A stretch of DNA of 64,000 bases from NBLH01 sp050296515 (GTDB taxonomy: Bacteria > Bacteroidota > Bacteroidia > Bacteroidales > NBLH01): NCBI GenBank assembly GCA_050296515.1, contig JBNKRJ010000134.1:24157-88156 (forward strand), read 5' to 3'. Positions 53,201 through 61,564 of this stretch are shown piece by piece. A program made the position numbers and the translations under genes. The notes under the pieces are model-generated. The model was given only the letters and a program-made list of their open reading frames with translations, did not search any database and was not told the DNA's origin. Each line of letters opens with the position of its first letter. The first letter of the stretch is position 1.

Positions 53201-53488
53201 AACAGATTTGGCATTGGCGAGAAACAAAAAGATCCGCAATTTAAAAATCATTTTATAAATTTGAATAGTGGTGATAGATGCTATCTTTTTACGGATGGAT
53301 ATACTGATCAATTTGGAGGTGATGATGACAAAAAGTTTCTGGCAAAGCGATTTAAAGAGATATTGCTATCTTTAAAAGATGTTCCGATGCAAGAAAATGA
53401 GTCGAAATTGAATGATGCTTTCAAGGAATGGAAAGGGTTAAAAAAAGAGCAAACCGATGATATTCTGATAATTGGACTTGAATTTTAG
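50207..53488 (+). CDS. Beta-propeller (Reg_prop / Y_Y_Y) sensor with SpoIIE/PP2C phosphatase output
   Basis: 1093 residues. Signal peptide (to ~AQQ, residue 25), then ~15 two-component-regulator-propeller repeats over residues ~30-640 (NIWLGTNKG, GQIWFCTPRG, NMWIGTEFGG, NIWIGTEYNG), a Y_Y_Y domain (~680-750), a membrane helix (~756-776), a coiled coil (~785-860) and a SpoIIE phosphatase with GDFYW (~881), DCTGHGVPGA (~900), TDGYTDQFGGDDD and EQTDDILII. No kinase or receiver domain is present: an extracytoplasmic signal is probably converted directly to serine dephosphorylation. Its phosphatase resembles that of the gene at 709-1917. No glycan-utilisation genes adjoin it. Confidence 0.93.
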   Translation: MVTFSKKKFFSTFLFLLVLQLANAQQYNFVNYTINNGLPNSNILSVLQDSRGFLWVGTATGIASFNGKSWQTHHKSLKIKPVPVYDIFEDHYNSIWFATGKNGIYRYNGKNTLLIYDDSISIISICEDSNGNILLASKNNGIYQLKNKDNQSSDNQIIKTELLKNYSNITVFQMLKDKDGNIWLGTNKGLLKYDGLSIEEFNLSNGLPHNKVTKVFEDNLGQIWFCTPRGVVKYDYDKFQIFTQENSLNSNQINTISQDATGKIWLGGEKGIDLFDGEKFQHLSIQNGLIDEHINILKLDNSGNMWIGTEFGGISMFPGYAFTRYSTEEGLVSNQIFSIEKDKLNNLYIGTLDGLNIIPKGEIKPQNFKCLKINSRINNIHAASEEKVWIGAENGLFLLGNNILKKIKQFDSLNVTSICSDSRARLWMVAENELYTSKETPNGDIIFEKSKLLNQLELEPENNIKHLFSDNNRNIWVVYSNGPLLVYDGKKITKVSNLYSELNINCLAEDYEGNIWIGTEYNGVIILGKEKGIWKTINELNPETGFWFSKVNSILFLNENTCLFGSNRVVNKITFDSERNILSQKKIGLVEGINSLEPTNNTLKKITNGKILIGSLHGLIIYDPLQEELNLSPPQTHITSVKLFFEEIDWSNSDYSDGQTSWFNIPAKLKLPPDQNHITFEFTGINLKAQTQVRYQWKLSPLEANWAPPGQKNEITYSELPPGDYTFFVKSYNEDGTADIEPATFEFSINKPFYKTTWFILITVLFFIGLGPIALQWRTKQLQYAKEKLEMEVSKRTNQLKKEKELVEEQNKKIKQQAEELETQTDKLFQYTVLLEIQNRDITDSINYARTIQKAVLGSRNLIRKIIPNSFVLYIPKDIVSGDFYWFSQQEEYVYIAAVDCTGHGVPGALMSIIGYHLLKETLSENKHKTAGEILDKLNISLIDLLSTHKTKGFSKNGMDVALCRINIEERELNFAGAMRPLYWLKNDVKTKIEVIKPNRFGIGEKQKDPQFKNHFINLNSGDRCYLFTDGYTDQFGGDDDKKFLAKRFKEILLSLKDVPMQENESKLNDAFKEWKGLKKEQTDDILIIGLEF

Positions 53489-53507
53489 AAAAATATTTAT
53501 ATTTTTG
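53478..53507 (+). promoter_or_regulatory. Promoter for the HU/SPOR gene
   Basis: TTG (53478-53480), 19 nt, TATTTTTG (53500-53507): an exact TAnnTTTG with a minimal -33, overlapping the stop of the preceding gene. Leader of ~95 nt before the GTG start at 53608. Confidence 0.6.
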
Positions 53508-53607
53508 TAAACAAAACATGTCATTTTGTTTTTACTACTTTAACTTGGCATTGATTTTGAAGTAGTCATATTAAAAGTTAGTATAATTAATATAAAATCC
53601 CGAAAAA

Positions 53608-54711
53608 GTGGAACTTAGCAGATATATAAAAGAGGTATTATTAAGCAGAGACAATGTTATTATACCCAATTTTGGTGCATTTGAGAAAGTGACTATTTCA
53701 GCATCAATTGTTGAAAGCACGGGAGAAATTACACCACCACACACTAATCTAATATTTAAGCCAGAATTAAAAAGTGATAATGGCGTATTAATTAAATATA
53801 TTGCTGATAAAGAGAAACTTGAAGAAGAAAAAGTTGTAGAAGAAATAAAAAAGCAGGTAGATGCCTGGAATACAAATATTGACTCTGGAAAAAATGTTAT
53901 TCTCCCAGGAATTGGATTGATTCATAAAAACTCAAGTGGAGAAATAGCTTTTAAATCAGATGTTAAACCTTCTGATTTTCCTGACTCATATGGACTCCCT
54001 ACAATTACAGTTCAGGAGAAAACTGCAGCAGTAAGAAATGAACAAAATGAGAAAAAGAACACAAAAAAGCCATTAAAAAAGGCTCACATAAAGAAAACCC
54101 CAATCAAAAAAACACCTGTTAAGAAGGAAGCAACTCAAAAAACTAAAAAGGAACAAACTGGCGAAACAAAAAGCAATAAAAAACTAATTGTAGGCCTTGC
54201 TATAGGTGTGCCAATTGCTGCATTAATTATACTTGGAGCACTTAACTTTGACTTTGTAAAACAAAAAGTAAGTGAAGGTTCTGACTTTGTAAGTAATTTA
54301 TTTTCAAGAGAAGAGGAAGATGATACATCCAAGGCAAATGAAAATCTTGTTGTAAATATTGATAGTCTGAGCGCAAAAGATTCTGCTACCGCTGAAACAG
54401 AAGCTGTTTTAGAAAACTACACAATTATCAACTCTGAGACCAATACCAAAGTTGAGCCAAAAATGGAGGAACTGACCTCGGTAAAAAAAGTTCATATTAT
54501 TGCAGGTAGCTTCAAGCAAAAACAGTATGCACAGCGTCAGCGCAACAAATTAAATAAAAAAGGGTTTAAGGCAACAGTTCTTCCTTTAAATAAAGGATTA
54601 TACAGGGTATCTGTTGCCTCATATGATAATATTGAGAACGCTGTAAAAGACTTCGATAAAATAAAATCAATTGACGAAAGTCTCAGTGTATGGATCTTGA
54701 TAAATAAGTAA
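53608..54711 (+). CDS. HU-CCDC81 plus SPOR domain membrane protein
   Basis: 367 residues with a GTG start. Residues ~1-125 hold two HU/CCDC81-like modules (ELSRYIKEVLLSRDNVIIPNFGAFE...; NVILPGIGLIHKNSSGEIAF), then a Lys/Pro-rich linker, a membrane segment (~191-210, LIVGLAIGVPIAALIILGAL) and a C-terminal SPOR domain (VKKVHIIAGSFKQKQYAQRQRNKLNKKGFKA). This places an HU-like domain inside the cell and a glycan-binding SPOR domain in the periplasm, linking a cytoplasmic partner (DNA or protein) to septal peptidoglycan. Ends 5 bp from a convergent gene. Confidence 0.88.
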   Translation: MELSRYIKEVLLSRDNVIIPNFGAFEKVTISASIVESTGEITPPHTNLIFKPELKSDNGVLIKYIADKEKLEEEKVVEEIKKQVDAWNTNIDSGKNVILPGIGLIHKNSSGEIAFKSDVKPSDFPDSYGLPTITVQEKTAAVRNEQNEKKNTKKPLKKAHIKKTPIKKTPVKKEATQKTKKEQTGETKSNKKLIVGLAIGVPIAALIILGALNFDFVKQKVSEGSDFVSNLFSREEEDDTSKANENLVVNIDSLSAKDSATAETEAVLENYTIINSETNTKVEPKMEELTSVKKVHIIAGSFKQKQYAQRQRNKLNKKGFKATVLPLNKGLYRVSVASYDNIENAVKDFDKIKSIDESLSVWILINK

Positions 54712-54716
54712 ATTGT

Positions 54717-55703
54717 TTATTCCATTGGAACTGAAACAAACTTAATGGTCGAGATGATTGCTTCCAGCTGCCTCATATAATTTCGCTTATTCAATTTAGG
54801 AGCATAAACAAATCCCATTATAAATGTGATCCTATTTCTTTGTACTTCAGGAATTGCAGTTAGTACGTAAGGACCTCCCATTGTTCTGGTTTCCCATAAT
54901 CCACGTAATTCAACAGTATAGTTATTGTTTGTCAGGTATTTAGTATAAAGCGGACCTAATACCTTTTCTGTTTGCATATATGAGTCAGCTTCGCTTGGAA
55001 CGTTTACTTTTAGCACAGAGTCAATTTGCTGAACAAGAATATCTTTCTGAAATTGAGCTGTATCCGTATAATCAACGAAAAAGACCAACAGTCCCTGGTT
55101 AAGAATAGTGGTTTCATGAGATATCCAAAAGAAGTTTTCCTTCTTTGACTTTTGAATAAATCCTTTTGGAATTGTTAAATCAATTCCTTTATTTCGAAGC
55201 AGCCTTCTTGTTTCATCAGCATGAAATTGTTTAAAGCCCTCAACATAATTAGCTCTGTCAGAAAGAACTAATGAGTCTAGAATACTTTCTTTATATTTTG
55301 AAAACATGCTGTAAAAAGCCGCATCGTTTTTTGCCTTTATTTCAAAAAACACTTGTGGCCTTGCCCACACATCCCGCTTTACCTTTACATAATTCTCTTC
55401 GTTTTGAGGTGAAATCCGAACTCTAACAATATTCCTGTGAGTTTCAAAAAGCTTTGAAAATGCTTTATTAGGAATTTGAATGATGTCAAACATTGGTTCA
55501 GATTGAGGTAAGCCATAAACCTCTCTACTAAACACTTCTTTTAAACTATCTCCAACTGGTGAGCCCCATTTATTATCATCAACAATTAATAATAACTCTC
55601 CAGGCTTCCCCGTAGCATTAGGCCAAAGATTTGCATTATTACCTCCACAGGCAAAAAAAGTGCCTGCAATAACAAAAAGAAGAACAATGTTTTTTGAATT
55701 CAT
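54717..55703 (-). CDS. DUF4837 lipoprotein
   Basis: 328 residues with a lipoprotein signal (FFACGG, Cys19). The GKPGELLLIVDDNKWGSPVGDSLKEVFSREVYGLPQSEPMFDIIQIP block is the DUF4837 signature. Function unknown, restricted to Bacteroidota as far as I know. Downstream of the M23-dxr-rseP-tatA genes on the same strand but separated from tatA by an intergenic repeat, so it may have its own promoter. Confidence 0.85.
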   Translation of the reverse strand: MNSKNIVLLFVIAGTFFACGGNNANLWPNATGKPGELLLIVDDNKWGSPVGDSLKEVFSREVYGLPQSEPMFDIIQIPNKAFSKLFETHRNIVRVRISPQNEENYVKVKRDVWARPQVFFEIKAKNDAAFYSMFSKYKESILDSLVLSDRANYVEGFKQFHADETRRLLRNKGIDLTIPKGFIQKSKKENFFWISHETTILNQGLLVFFVDYTDTAQFQKDILVQQIDSVLKVNVPSEADSYMQTEKVLGPLYTKYLTNNNYTVELRGLWETRTMGGPYVLTAIPEVQRNRITFIMGFVYAPKLNKRNYMRQLEAIISTIKFVSVPME

Positions 55704-55726
55704 AGGATTAATATTGTTTCTGGTCT

Positions 55727-55784
55727 CTGGTTACTAGATGCTGGTTCACAAGGCATTCCCAAAAGACCAGTAACTAGTAGCCAG
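55727..55784. repeat. Imperfect palindrome (intergenic repeat family, copy 2)
   Basis: CTGGTTACTAGATGCTGGT (55727-55745) pairs with ACCAGTAACTAGTAGCCAG (55766-55784), 16 of 19 positions. Same word family (CTGGT/ACTAG/CCAGT) as 11577-11632 and the window end. Confidence 0.6.
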
Positions 55785-55846
55785 TAACAGTTTATTTGTA
55801 CAATGTGTATTAAATAGACAATAAATGTGTCAAAGTTGATCGAAAG

Positions 55847-56044
55847 TTACTCTTTCTCAATCTTCTTATCTTCCTCTTTTTCAGGTTCATCACCTTTAGT
55901 TGCCTTTTTGAATTCCTTCATTCCTTGTCCAATTCCTTTCATCAATTCAGGAATTTTTTTTCCTCCAAATAAAAGGACTACAACCACCAGGATTATTACA
56001 ATCTGCCAAGGGCCAACAAAACCCAATAATATAGATAAATTCAT
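55847..56044 (-). CDS. tatA: Twin-arginine translocase subunit TatA/TatE
   Basis: 65 residues. One membrane segment (GPWQIVIILVVVVLLFGGKKIPEL) followed by the amphipathic helix (MKGIGQGMKEFKKA) and a charged tail, the TatA pattern. Forms the transport pore of the Tat system for folded proteins. No tatC in the window. 49 bp after rseP. Confidence 0.93.
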   Translation of the reverse strand: MNLSILLGFVGPWQIVIILVVVVLLFGGKKIPELMKGIGQGMKEFKKATKGDEPEKEEDKKIEKE

Positions 56045-56093
56045 CTCTTTATTTTTTAGTTACCACTTTTGTAAAATTACAAAATAGTGCAAG

Positions 56094-57389
56094 TTATTTA
56101 AATATTTGTCTAAAAATATCATTCCCATTTGCATACACAAGTAAAGCCAATAATAATATCATACCCACAGTTGTGGCCCTTTCCAGGAACTTTTCACTGG
56201 GTTTTCTGCCAGAAATCATTTCATACAATAAAAACATTACGTGCCCACCATCTAATGCAGGAATTGGCAATAAATTTAAAACTGCCAACATAATTGAAAG
56301 CATGGCTGTTAACAACCAAAATTGTTCCCAATCCCATGTTGGTGGAAAAATCCCACCAATAGCAGCAAATCCGCCAACATGTTCCATATTGCTGGGCAAT
56401 AACCTTAATTGCTTTAATTGATCAGTAATTAACTCATAGCCAAGAGGAAAACTTGCCGGAATTGCCTCAAAGAAATTATATTCCAACATTTCGATTGCGT
56501 AATTATTATATGCTCCTATTGTGCTGTCTTTTGCTACATCAACTTTAACAGTTCGTTCTTCATTTCCACGAATCACTTGTAATTCAACCTCTTTCCCTGC
56601 ATACTTTCTAATCTCAGGAACAAAATTGTCAAAAAACTCAGTTTTAATACTATCAATGCCAATAATTCTATCTCCTATTTGTAAATCAGACAGTTCTGCT
56701 GGATATCCTTCTACAAAACCACTAATTATAAATGGTCGTCTTGGTGAGATTAATGCTTTTTTATGACTAATAATTTTTTCTTCCGCATCATCAGGCAAAA
56801 TAACATCTACTAACTGACCATCTCTTTCAACTTTTATAACTTTTGTATTATCAAGAATTAACTTTTTTGAGAATTTTCTAAACTCAACAAGCTTTTCTCC
56901 GTCAAGAGAAACTATTTTATCTCCTTCTCTAAGACCAAATTCTTTTGCCAATGAGTCAACATAAACTCCATATTCCAATTTTTCATTAGCAATATAACTT
57001 CTACCCCAAACTGTCAATATCATGGTGTAAATCAGGAAGGCTAAAATGAAATTGACCAAAACCCCTCCTAACATTATCAACAATCGTTGCCATGATTTTT
57101 TGGTTCTAAACTCCCATGGTTGAGGTGGTTGTTTCATTTGCTCCTTATCCATCGATTCATCAATCATTCCGGAAATTTTCACATACCCACCTAGTGGTAG
57201 CCATCCTATACCATATTCAGTTTCGCCCCATTTAGTTTTAAATAACGAAAACCATGGGTTAAAAAATAAATAAAACTTCTCGACTCTGGTTTTAAACAAT
57301 CGCGCAAACGCGAAGTGTCCCATTTCATGAAATATGACTAATATTGATAGACTAAGTATTAATTGTGCTGCTTTAATTAAAGTTACCAT
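56094..57389 (-). CDS. rseP: Site-2 protease RseP family (membrane metalloprotease)
   Basis: 431 residues. Zinc motif H21-EMG-H25 in the first membrane helix, PDZ-like region (REGDKIVSLDGE; LQIGDRIIGIDS, two PDZ copies), and NLLPIPALDGGHV in the later helix that supplies the third zinc ligand. Cleaves regulated membrane proteins such as anti-sigma factors. 12 bp after dxr, so co-transcribed. Confidence 0.95.
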   Translation of the reverse strand: MVTLIKAAQLILSLSILVIFHEMGHFAFARLFKTRVEKFYLFFNPWFSLFKTKWGETEYGIGWLPLGGYVKISGMIDESMDKEQMKQPPQPWEFRTKKSWQRLLIMLGGVLVNFILAFLIYTMILTVWGRSYIANEKLEYGVYVDSLAKEFGLREGDKIVSLDGEKLVEFRKFSKKLILDNTKVIKVERDGQLVDVILPDDAEEKIISHKKALISPRRPFIISGFVEGYPAELSDLQIGDRIIGIDSIKTEFFDNFVPEIRKYAGKEVELQVIRGNEERTVKVDVAKDSTIGAYNNYAIEMLEYNFFEAIPASFPLGYELITDQLKQLRLLPSNMEHVGGFAAIGGIFPPTWDWEQFWLLTAMLSIMLAVLNLLPIPALDGGHVMFLLYEMISGRKPSEKFLERATTVGMILLLALLVYANGNDIFRQIFK

Positions 57390-57401
57390 TTCTTCTCTTT
57401 T

Positions 57402-58571
57402 TTATCCTACAATCTCCAAAGCAATCCTTCTTGCTTCATTATCAAAATATATATAATCTTCTAACTCTAGTTTATTTTTAAACTCAATTTTCTCTATCGT
57501 TTCGGAAATAACATCCGACATTTCAAAAAAACCAATCTTTTCCTTTAAAAACGCATCCACAACAATCTCATTTGCAGCATTCATTACGCAAGGAACATTG
57601 CCTCCCATTTTCAGTGCTTCAAAGGCAATTCCAAGATTCCTATGTTTCTCCCAATCAACAGGTTCAAAAGTTAAATTAGGATTATCGATAAAATTAAACC
57701 TTGGAAAATCAGACTGCAAGCGATAAGGAAAAGCCAAAGCATATTGAATGGGTAATTTCATATCAGGCAAACCCATTTGTGCTTTCATTGACCCATCTTC
57801 AAACTGAGCAATTGAATGAATAATTGATTGTGGATGAATAATAACATCAATTTGTTCTGGTTTTAGATCAAACAACCATTTTGCCTCAATTACCTCAAGT
57901 CCTTTATTCATCATACTAGCTGAATCAATGGTAATTTTTGCGCCCATGTTCCAGGTAGGATGTTTTAGTGCCTGTATTGGAGTGGCTTTTTTTATGACTT
58001 CTAAATCAAATGTTCTAAACGGCCCACCTGATGCCGTTAAGTAAATCTTTTCCAGCCTGTTATTGAACTCACCAACTAAACACTGGAAAATTGCTGAATG
58101 CTCCGAATCAACAGGTATAATTTCAACCTTGTTTTCAATTGCTAGTTTTGTAATTAACTCACCAGCAACAACCATAGTTTCTTTATTTGCCAGAGCAATA
58201 TTTTTCCCAGCCTTTATAGCATTTATTGTTGGAAGTAACCCTGAATACCCAACCATGGCTGTTAAAACCATGTCAACATCAGAATGCTCAACAACCTGCG
58301 CCAGGGCTTCTTTACCAGAATACACTTTAATTAACTCTTTTTCAAGGACTTCTGAAACATGGCGATATTTGTCTTCATCCCCAATAACAACTACATCTGG
58401 TTTAAATTTTATTGCCTGCTCTATAAGTAATTCCGCATTGTTTTGTGCACTTAGAACAATTATTTCAAACTTATCCTCATTGGCAGCCACCACCTCCAGC
58501 GCCTGTGTTCCAATAGAACCTGTAGACCCCAAAATTGCGATTCCTTTTTTCTGATTTTGTCTTTCTGCCAC
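57402..58571 (-). CDS. dxr: 1-deoxy-D-xylulose 5-phosphate reductoisomerase
   Basis: 389 residues. NADPH motif GIAILGSTGSIGTQALEVV, substrate/metal region PVDSEHSAIFQ and SASGGPF-type loop (ITLTASGGPFRTF), plus NMGAKITIDSASMMNKGLEVIEA. Second step of the MEP isoprenoid pathway. 18 bp after the M23 gene and 12 bp before rseP, the usual dxr-rseP order. Confidence 0.97.
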   Translation of the reverse strand: MAERQNQKKGIAILGSTGSIGTQALEVVAANEDKFEIIVLSAQNNAELLIEQAIKFKPDVVVIGDEDKYRHVSEVLEKELIKVYSGKEALAQVVEHSDVDMVLTAMVGYSGLLPTINAIKAGKNIALANKETMVVAGELITKLAIENKVEIIPVDSEHSAIFQCLVGEFNNRLEKIYLTASGGPFRTFDLEVIKKATPIQALKHPTWNMGAKITIDSASMMNKGLEVIEAKWLFDLKPEQIDVIIHPQSIIHSIAQFEDGSMKAQMGLPDMKLPIQYALAFPYRLQSDFPRFNFIDNPNLTFEPVDWEKHRNLGIAFEALKMGGNVPCVMNAANEIVVDAFLKEKIGFFEMSDVISETIEKIEFKNKLELEDYIYFDNEARRIALEIVG

Positions 58572-58589
58572 TATTGGGATTGATAATAA

Positions 58590-59465
58590 TTAAAATGCGA
58601 TATAATCTTCGGGGTTAAGAGGAGCACCATTATGCCATAATTCGAAATGTAAATGTGGTCCGGTTGATAACTCCCCGGTATTACCAATAATTGCAATTGG
58701 TTCACCCGCACTAACATGATCGCCCTCTTTTTTCAACAATGAGGAGTTATGTTTGTAAATTGAAATCAAATTATGAGCATGTTGCACTTGAATAATATAA
58801 CCAGTAGTTAAACTCCAGGTTGCAATAGTAACAGTTCCCTCCAGGGTTGCTAAAACCGGTTCGTTAGGCTCCGAAACAATATCAATTGCCGGGTGCCCCT
58901 CATCGATATCAAATTTACTGGTTACAATTCCCTTGACTGGTGTGAAAAAGTGAAGATTTTTTAAGCTAACATTTCTAGATGCATTCCCGGTAACATTTGA
59001 TAAACTTTGTTGCTCTTCCATCTCAATTTGACGACGCAATACTGAATCGTGCTTTGATCTGGAAAATTCAAGTTTCTCATAACGAAGGTTAGTATCTAAA
59101 GCTGCTTCAAAATTATTAACCTGTCTTCCATGCATTATATTTTGAATATTCTCAAAATATCTATCACGAATAAGTATTTCATTTTCAAGAGAATCCAGCT
59201 TGTATACATGGTTAACCAATTGCCTTGACAACTTACTATTTTGCTGCGATGGCAAAAGCAAATTTAATGGAGTATAAACAAACAGCAACCCCACAATAAT
59301 GGCAATAATAAACGCAAAAACACTCATGTAGGCAAACACATTTAATCTTGACAAGTTAAATGATAAAGCCTGCTCCAGTGTCTCTTTATTATAAATTGTT
59401 AACTGGTACTTATTTTTTAACTTTTGAACAATTTTGTCCTTTCTTTCTTTGCTGATAAGTCCCAT
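58590..59465 (-). CDS. M23-family metallopeptidase (peptidoglycan endopeptidase-like)
   Basis: 291 residues. One membrane helix (~43-65), a coiled-coil-forming region (~75-160) and a LytM domain with GHPAIDIV (about residue 190) and HLHFE (~270), so the zinc ligands H-x3-D and H-x-H are intact. An anchored periplasmic enzyme or EnvC/NlpD-type amidase activator. First of the M23-dxr-rseP-tatA genes. A TACATTTG at 59501-59508 is a possible -7 box on the minus strand. Confidence 0.92.
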   Translation of the reverse strand: MGLISKERKDKIVQKLKNKYQLTIYNKETLEQALSFNLSRLNVFAYMSVFAFIIAIIVGLLFVYTPLNLLLPSQQNSKLSRQLVNHVYKLDSLENEILIRDRYFENIQNIMHGRQVNNFEAALDTNLRYEKLEFSRSKHDSVLRRQIEMEEQQSLSNVTGNASRNVSLKNLHFFTPVKGIVTSKFDIDEGHPAIDIVSEPNEPVLATLEGTVTIATWSLTTGYIIQVQHAHNLISIYKHNSSLLKKEGDHVSAGEPIAIIGNTGELSTGPHLHFELWHNGAPLNPEDYIAF

Positions 59466-59690
59466 TTTAAATTTAAAATTGATAGATTTATTCAGAATTG
59501 CAAATGTAGAAAGAATTAAATAAAAACAGCTTTAATCTCAATATTTTAAAACAAATTAACTTTATTAACATCTTTTTCTATTATTTACGGCACTTTTACA
59601 CCTTCATCAACAATAAACACAAGCAAAATAAATTAAATTAAACTTCCAATTTTCGGATTTTTGTGCAAAAAGAACTTAATTTGCATCAGT

Positions 59691-59723
59691 TTTGTAGATA
59701 GTAAAACAGATTAAGTAAATTTG
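59691..59723 (+). promoter_or_regulatory. Promoter for the coiled-coil membrane protein gene
   Basis: TTTG (59691-59694), 21 nt, TAAATTTG (59716-59723): exact match to the Bacteroidota consensus, 25 bp before the start codon. Confidence 0.75.
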
Positions 59724-59748
59724 CAGTTGTTTTTGAAAATCATAAAAT

Positions 59749-60639
59749 ATGGAAAACCAGACTGAAAAGAAATCTAAAATTCAAATTATCGTATTAATCA
59801 TCCTTGCTTTAGTAGTTGTTTTTTTGCTAGTTGACAAGTTTATGCAAAAGAAAAAAACAGATGATATTATTGTTCAACTGGAAGAAAGTAACACTGAAAA
59901 GCAAAATATTAGCGACGAACTGAAAAACCTTTATGACCAATACGAAGGCTTGAAAACAGAAAATGATACAATTAACGCAAAGTTAGAAGGCGAAAAGGAA
60001 AGAATTGCTGAATTGATGGATGAACTAAAGTATGTTAAAAGTTCGAATGCTGTAAAAATTAAAGAATACAAAAAAGAGCTAAGTACGCTTAGAACAATTA
60101 TGCGTAGCTACATTGTTCAGATAGATTCATTAAACACTAGCAATCAGGAGCTTAGGGCTGATATCAAAACAGTAAAAAACCAGTATCAAACTGTACTTAA
60201 CGAAAAAGAAGATCTAAGCCAGGAAAGAGACAGCCTTGCTGGAACTGTTGAAAAAGCGTCTACTTTGAAAGCTATGAATCTGATTGCAAACGGAATCAAT
60301 ATTCGTGGAAAAGAAACTAACAGGATCAGCAAACTTGACAAAATAAAGGTTTGTTTCACAATTGACGAAAACATTATTGCCAGCAAAGGAAATAAATGGG
60401 TCTATATCAGAATTGCAAAGCCTGATAAATACGTCTTAAAAGAATCGGAATATGATTTATTTGAGTATGAAGGCAATCAGATTGCTTACACCGCCAAAAG
60501 AGAAATTGCCTATAATGGTCAAAAAGCTGATATGTGTATTTATTGGAAGAAAAGTGAGGAGCTAATGGAAGGCCTTTATTATGTAGATATTTTTACCGAA
60601 GGCAAACGAATTGGAACGGTTGCCTTTAATTTGAAATAA
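59749..60639 (+). CDS. Single-pass membrane protein with coiled coil, unknown
   Basis: 296 residues. A short N-terminal segment and one membrane helix (~12-29, IQIIVLIILALVVVFLLV) then a long coiled coil (~35-175, EESNTEKQNISDELKNLYDQYEGLKTEND...), and a C-terminal globular part (VCFTIDENIIASKGNKWVYIRIAKPD, KREIAYNGQKADMCIYW) with strands. The globular region recalls uncharacterised Bacteroidota envelope domains. Topology inside-out or periplasmic; no known function. Own promoter and terminator. Confidence 0.75.
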   Translation: MENQTEKKSKIQIIVLIILALVVVFLLVDKFMQKKKTDDIIVQLEESNTEKQNISDELKNLYDQYEGLKTENDTINAKLEGEKERIAELMDELKYVKSSNAVKIKEYKKELSTLRTIMRSYIVQIDSLNTSNQELRADIKTVKNQYQTVLNEKEDLSQERDSLAGTVEKASTLKAMNLIANGINIRGKETNRISKLDKIKVCFTIDENIIASKGNKWVYIRIAKPDKYVLKESEYDLFEYEGNQIAYTAKREIAYNGQKADMCIYWKKSEELMEGLYYVDIFTEGKRIGTVAFNLK

Positions 60640-60664
60640 TCAACTCTTTTAAATAGTTTTTATG

Positions 60665-60692
60665 AAAGCCAACCTTGCAAGGTTGGCTTTTT
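60665..60692 (+). terminator. Strong terminator after the coiled-coil gene
   Basis: AAAGCCAACCTTG (60665-60677) and CAAGGTTGGCTTT (60678-60690) form a perfect palindrome followed by T-rich sequence (T7 in all). The open frame that starts at 60662 runs through it, which is why the downstream start at 60758 is preferred. Confidence 0.93.
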
Positions 60693-60757
60693 TTGCCTGT
60701 AATTCAACCTTTTACAATTTAATCTTTTGCTTTTACGTTTTATTAAAAAACTTCTTT

Positions 60758-61564
60758 ATGAATTTCGTTCAGGCATTATTTTATTCTATCTTGCTTCTTT
60801 CATGTAATAGTACTGATACTCTAGATAACATAAATACTCATATCGAAAGCAAAAAGAAAGGTTCAGCGAAGAAGAAGCCCTCAAAAATCAGCGAAATAGA
60901 TCTTCCCAAAGGATTTATCCGAGAAAATATTGACACCTCATCATTTGCTTTTTATCTTAGAAACCTTCCTTTAGACACAGTGGATAACACCATCTATTCT
61001 TACAATGGTTCAATTATAAGCAAAGGAGGCTACCATCATTCCGTTATTAATATCGATATTGGGAAAAGAGATCTTCAACAATGCGCAGATGCCATTATGC
61101 GTTTGCGAGCCGAATATTTGTATCAAACCAAACAATATTCAAAAATTCACTTCAATTTCTTATCAGATGGTAAACCAAGATATTACAATAATTATTGCAA
61201 GAAAGATAGAAGCTACAAGAAATTCAGAAAATACCTTGATTACATCTTTTCATATGCCAACAGCAGTTCATTAAGGAATGAAATGGAACCTGTTTCTAAC
61301 AATGATGAATTGCAAATAGGAGATTGTTTTGTACAAAAAGGCAACCCGATTGGCCACGCTGTAATTATTGTTGATATTGCAAATCACAAACAAACAAGTG
61401 AAAAAATATTTCTTGTTGCCCAGAGTTATATGCCAGCCCAGAGCATCCATATTTTAAGCAATTTAAATAATTCTAAACTTACACCATGGTATTCATCTAA
61501 GTTTGATGTTCTTAAATTACCAGGATGGACTTTCTACAAAAAAGATTTGAGGCACTTTAAATAA
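60758..61564 (+). CDS. DUF4846 lipoprotein
   Basis: 268 residues from the preferred start: MNFVQALFYSILLLSC gives a lipoprotein signal (Cys16). The body FAFYLRNLPLDTVDNTIYSYNGSIISKGGYHHSVINIDIGKRDLQQCADAIMRLRAEYLY...FNFLSDGKPR, GDCFVQKG...GHAVIIVDIA is the DUF4846 pattern, with conserved Cys/His (GDCF, GHAVII) that might be catalytic (inference). The longer frame from 60662 is encoded inside the upstream terminator and rejected. Function unknown. Confidence 0.85.
   Translation: MNFVQALFYSILLLSCNSTDTLDNINTHIESKKKGSAKKKPSKISEIDLPKGFIRENIDTSSFAFYLRNLPLDTVDNTIYSYNGSIISKGGYHHSVINIDIGKRDLQQCADAIMRLRAEYLYQTKQYSKIHFNFLSDGKPRYYNNYCKKDRSYKKFRKYLDYIFSYANSSSLRNEMEPVSNNDELQIGDCFVQKGNPIGHAVIIVDIANHKQTSEKIFLVAQSYMPAQSIHILSNLNNSKLTPWYSSKFDVLKLPGWTFYKKDLRHFK

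Noticed and set aside
55827..56087. 86-codon plus-strand ORF antisense to tatA
   Set aside because: Completely overlaps a convincing tatA and has no promoter.
60662..60757. Upstream extension of the DUF4846 gene
   Set aside because: Would translate the terminator hairpin and precede a clear lipoprotein signal.
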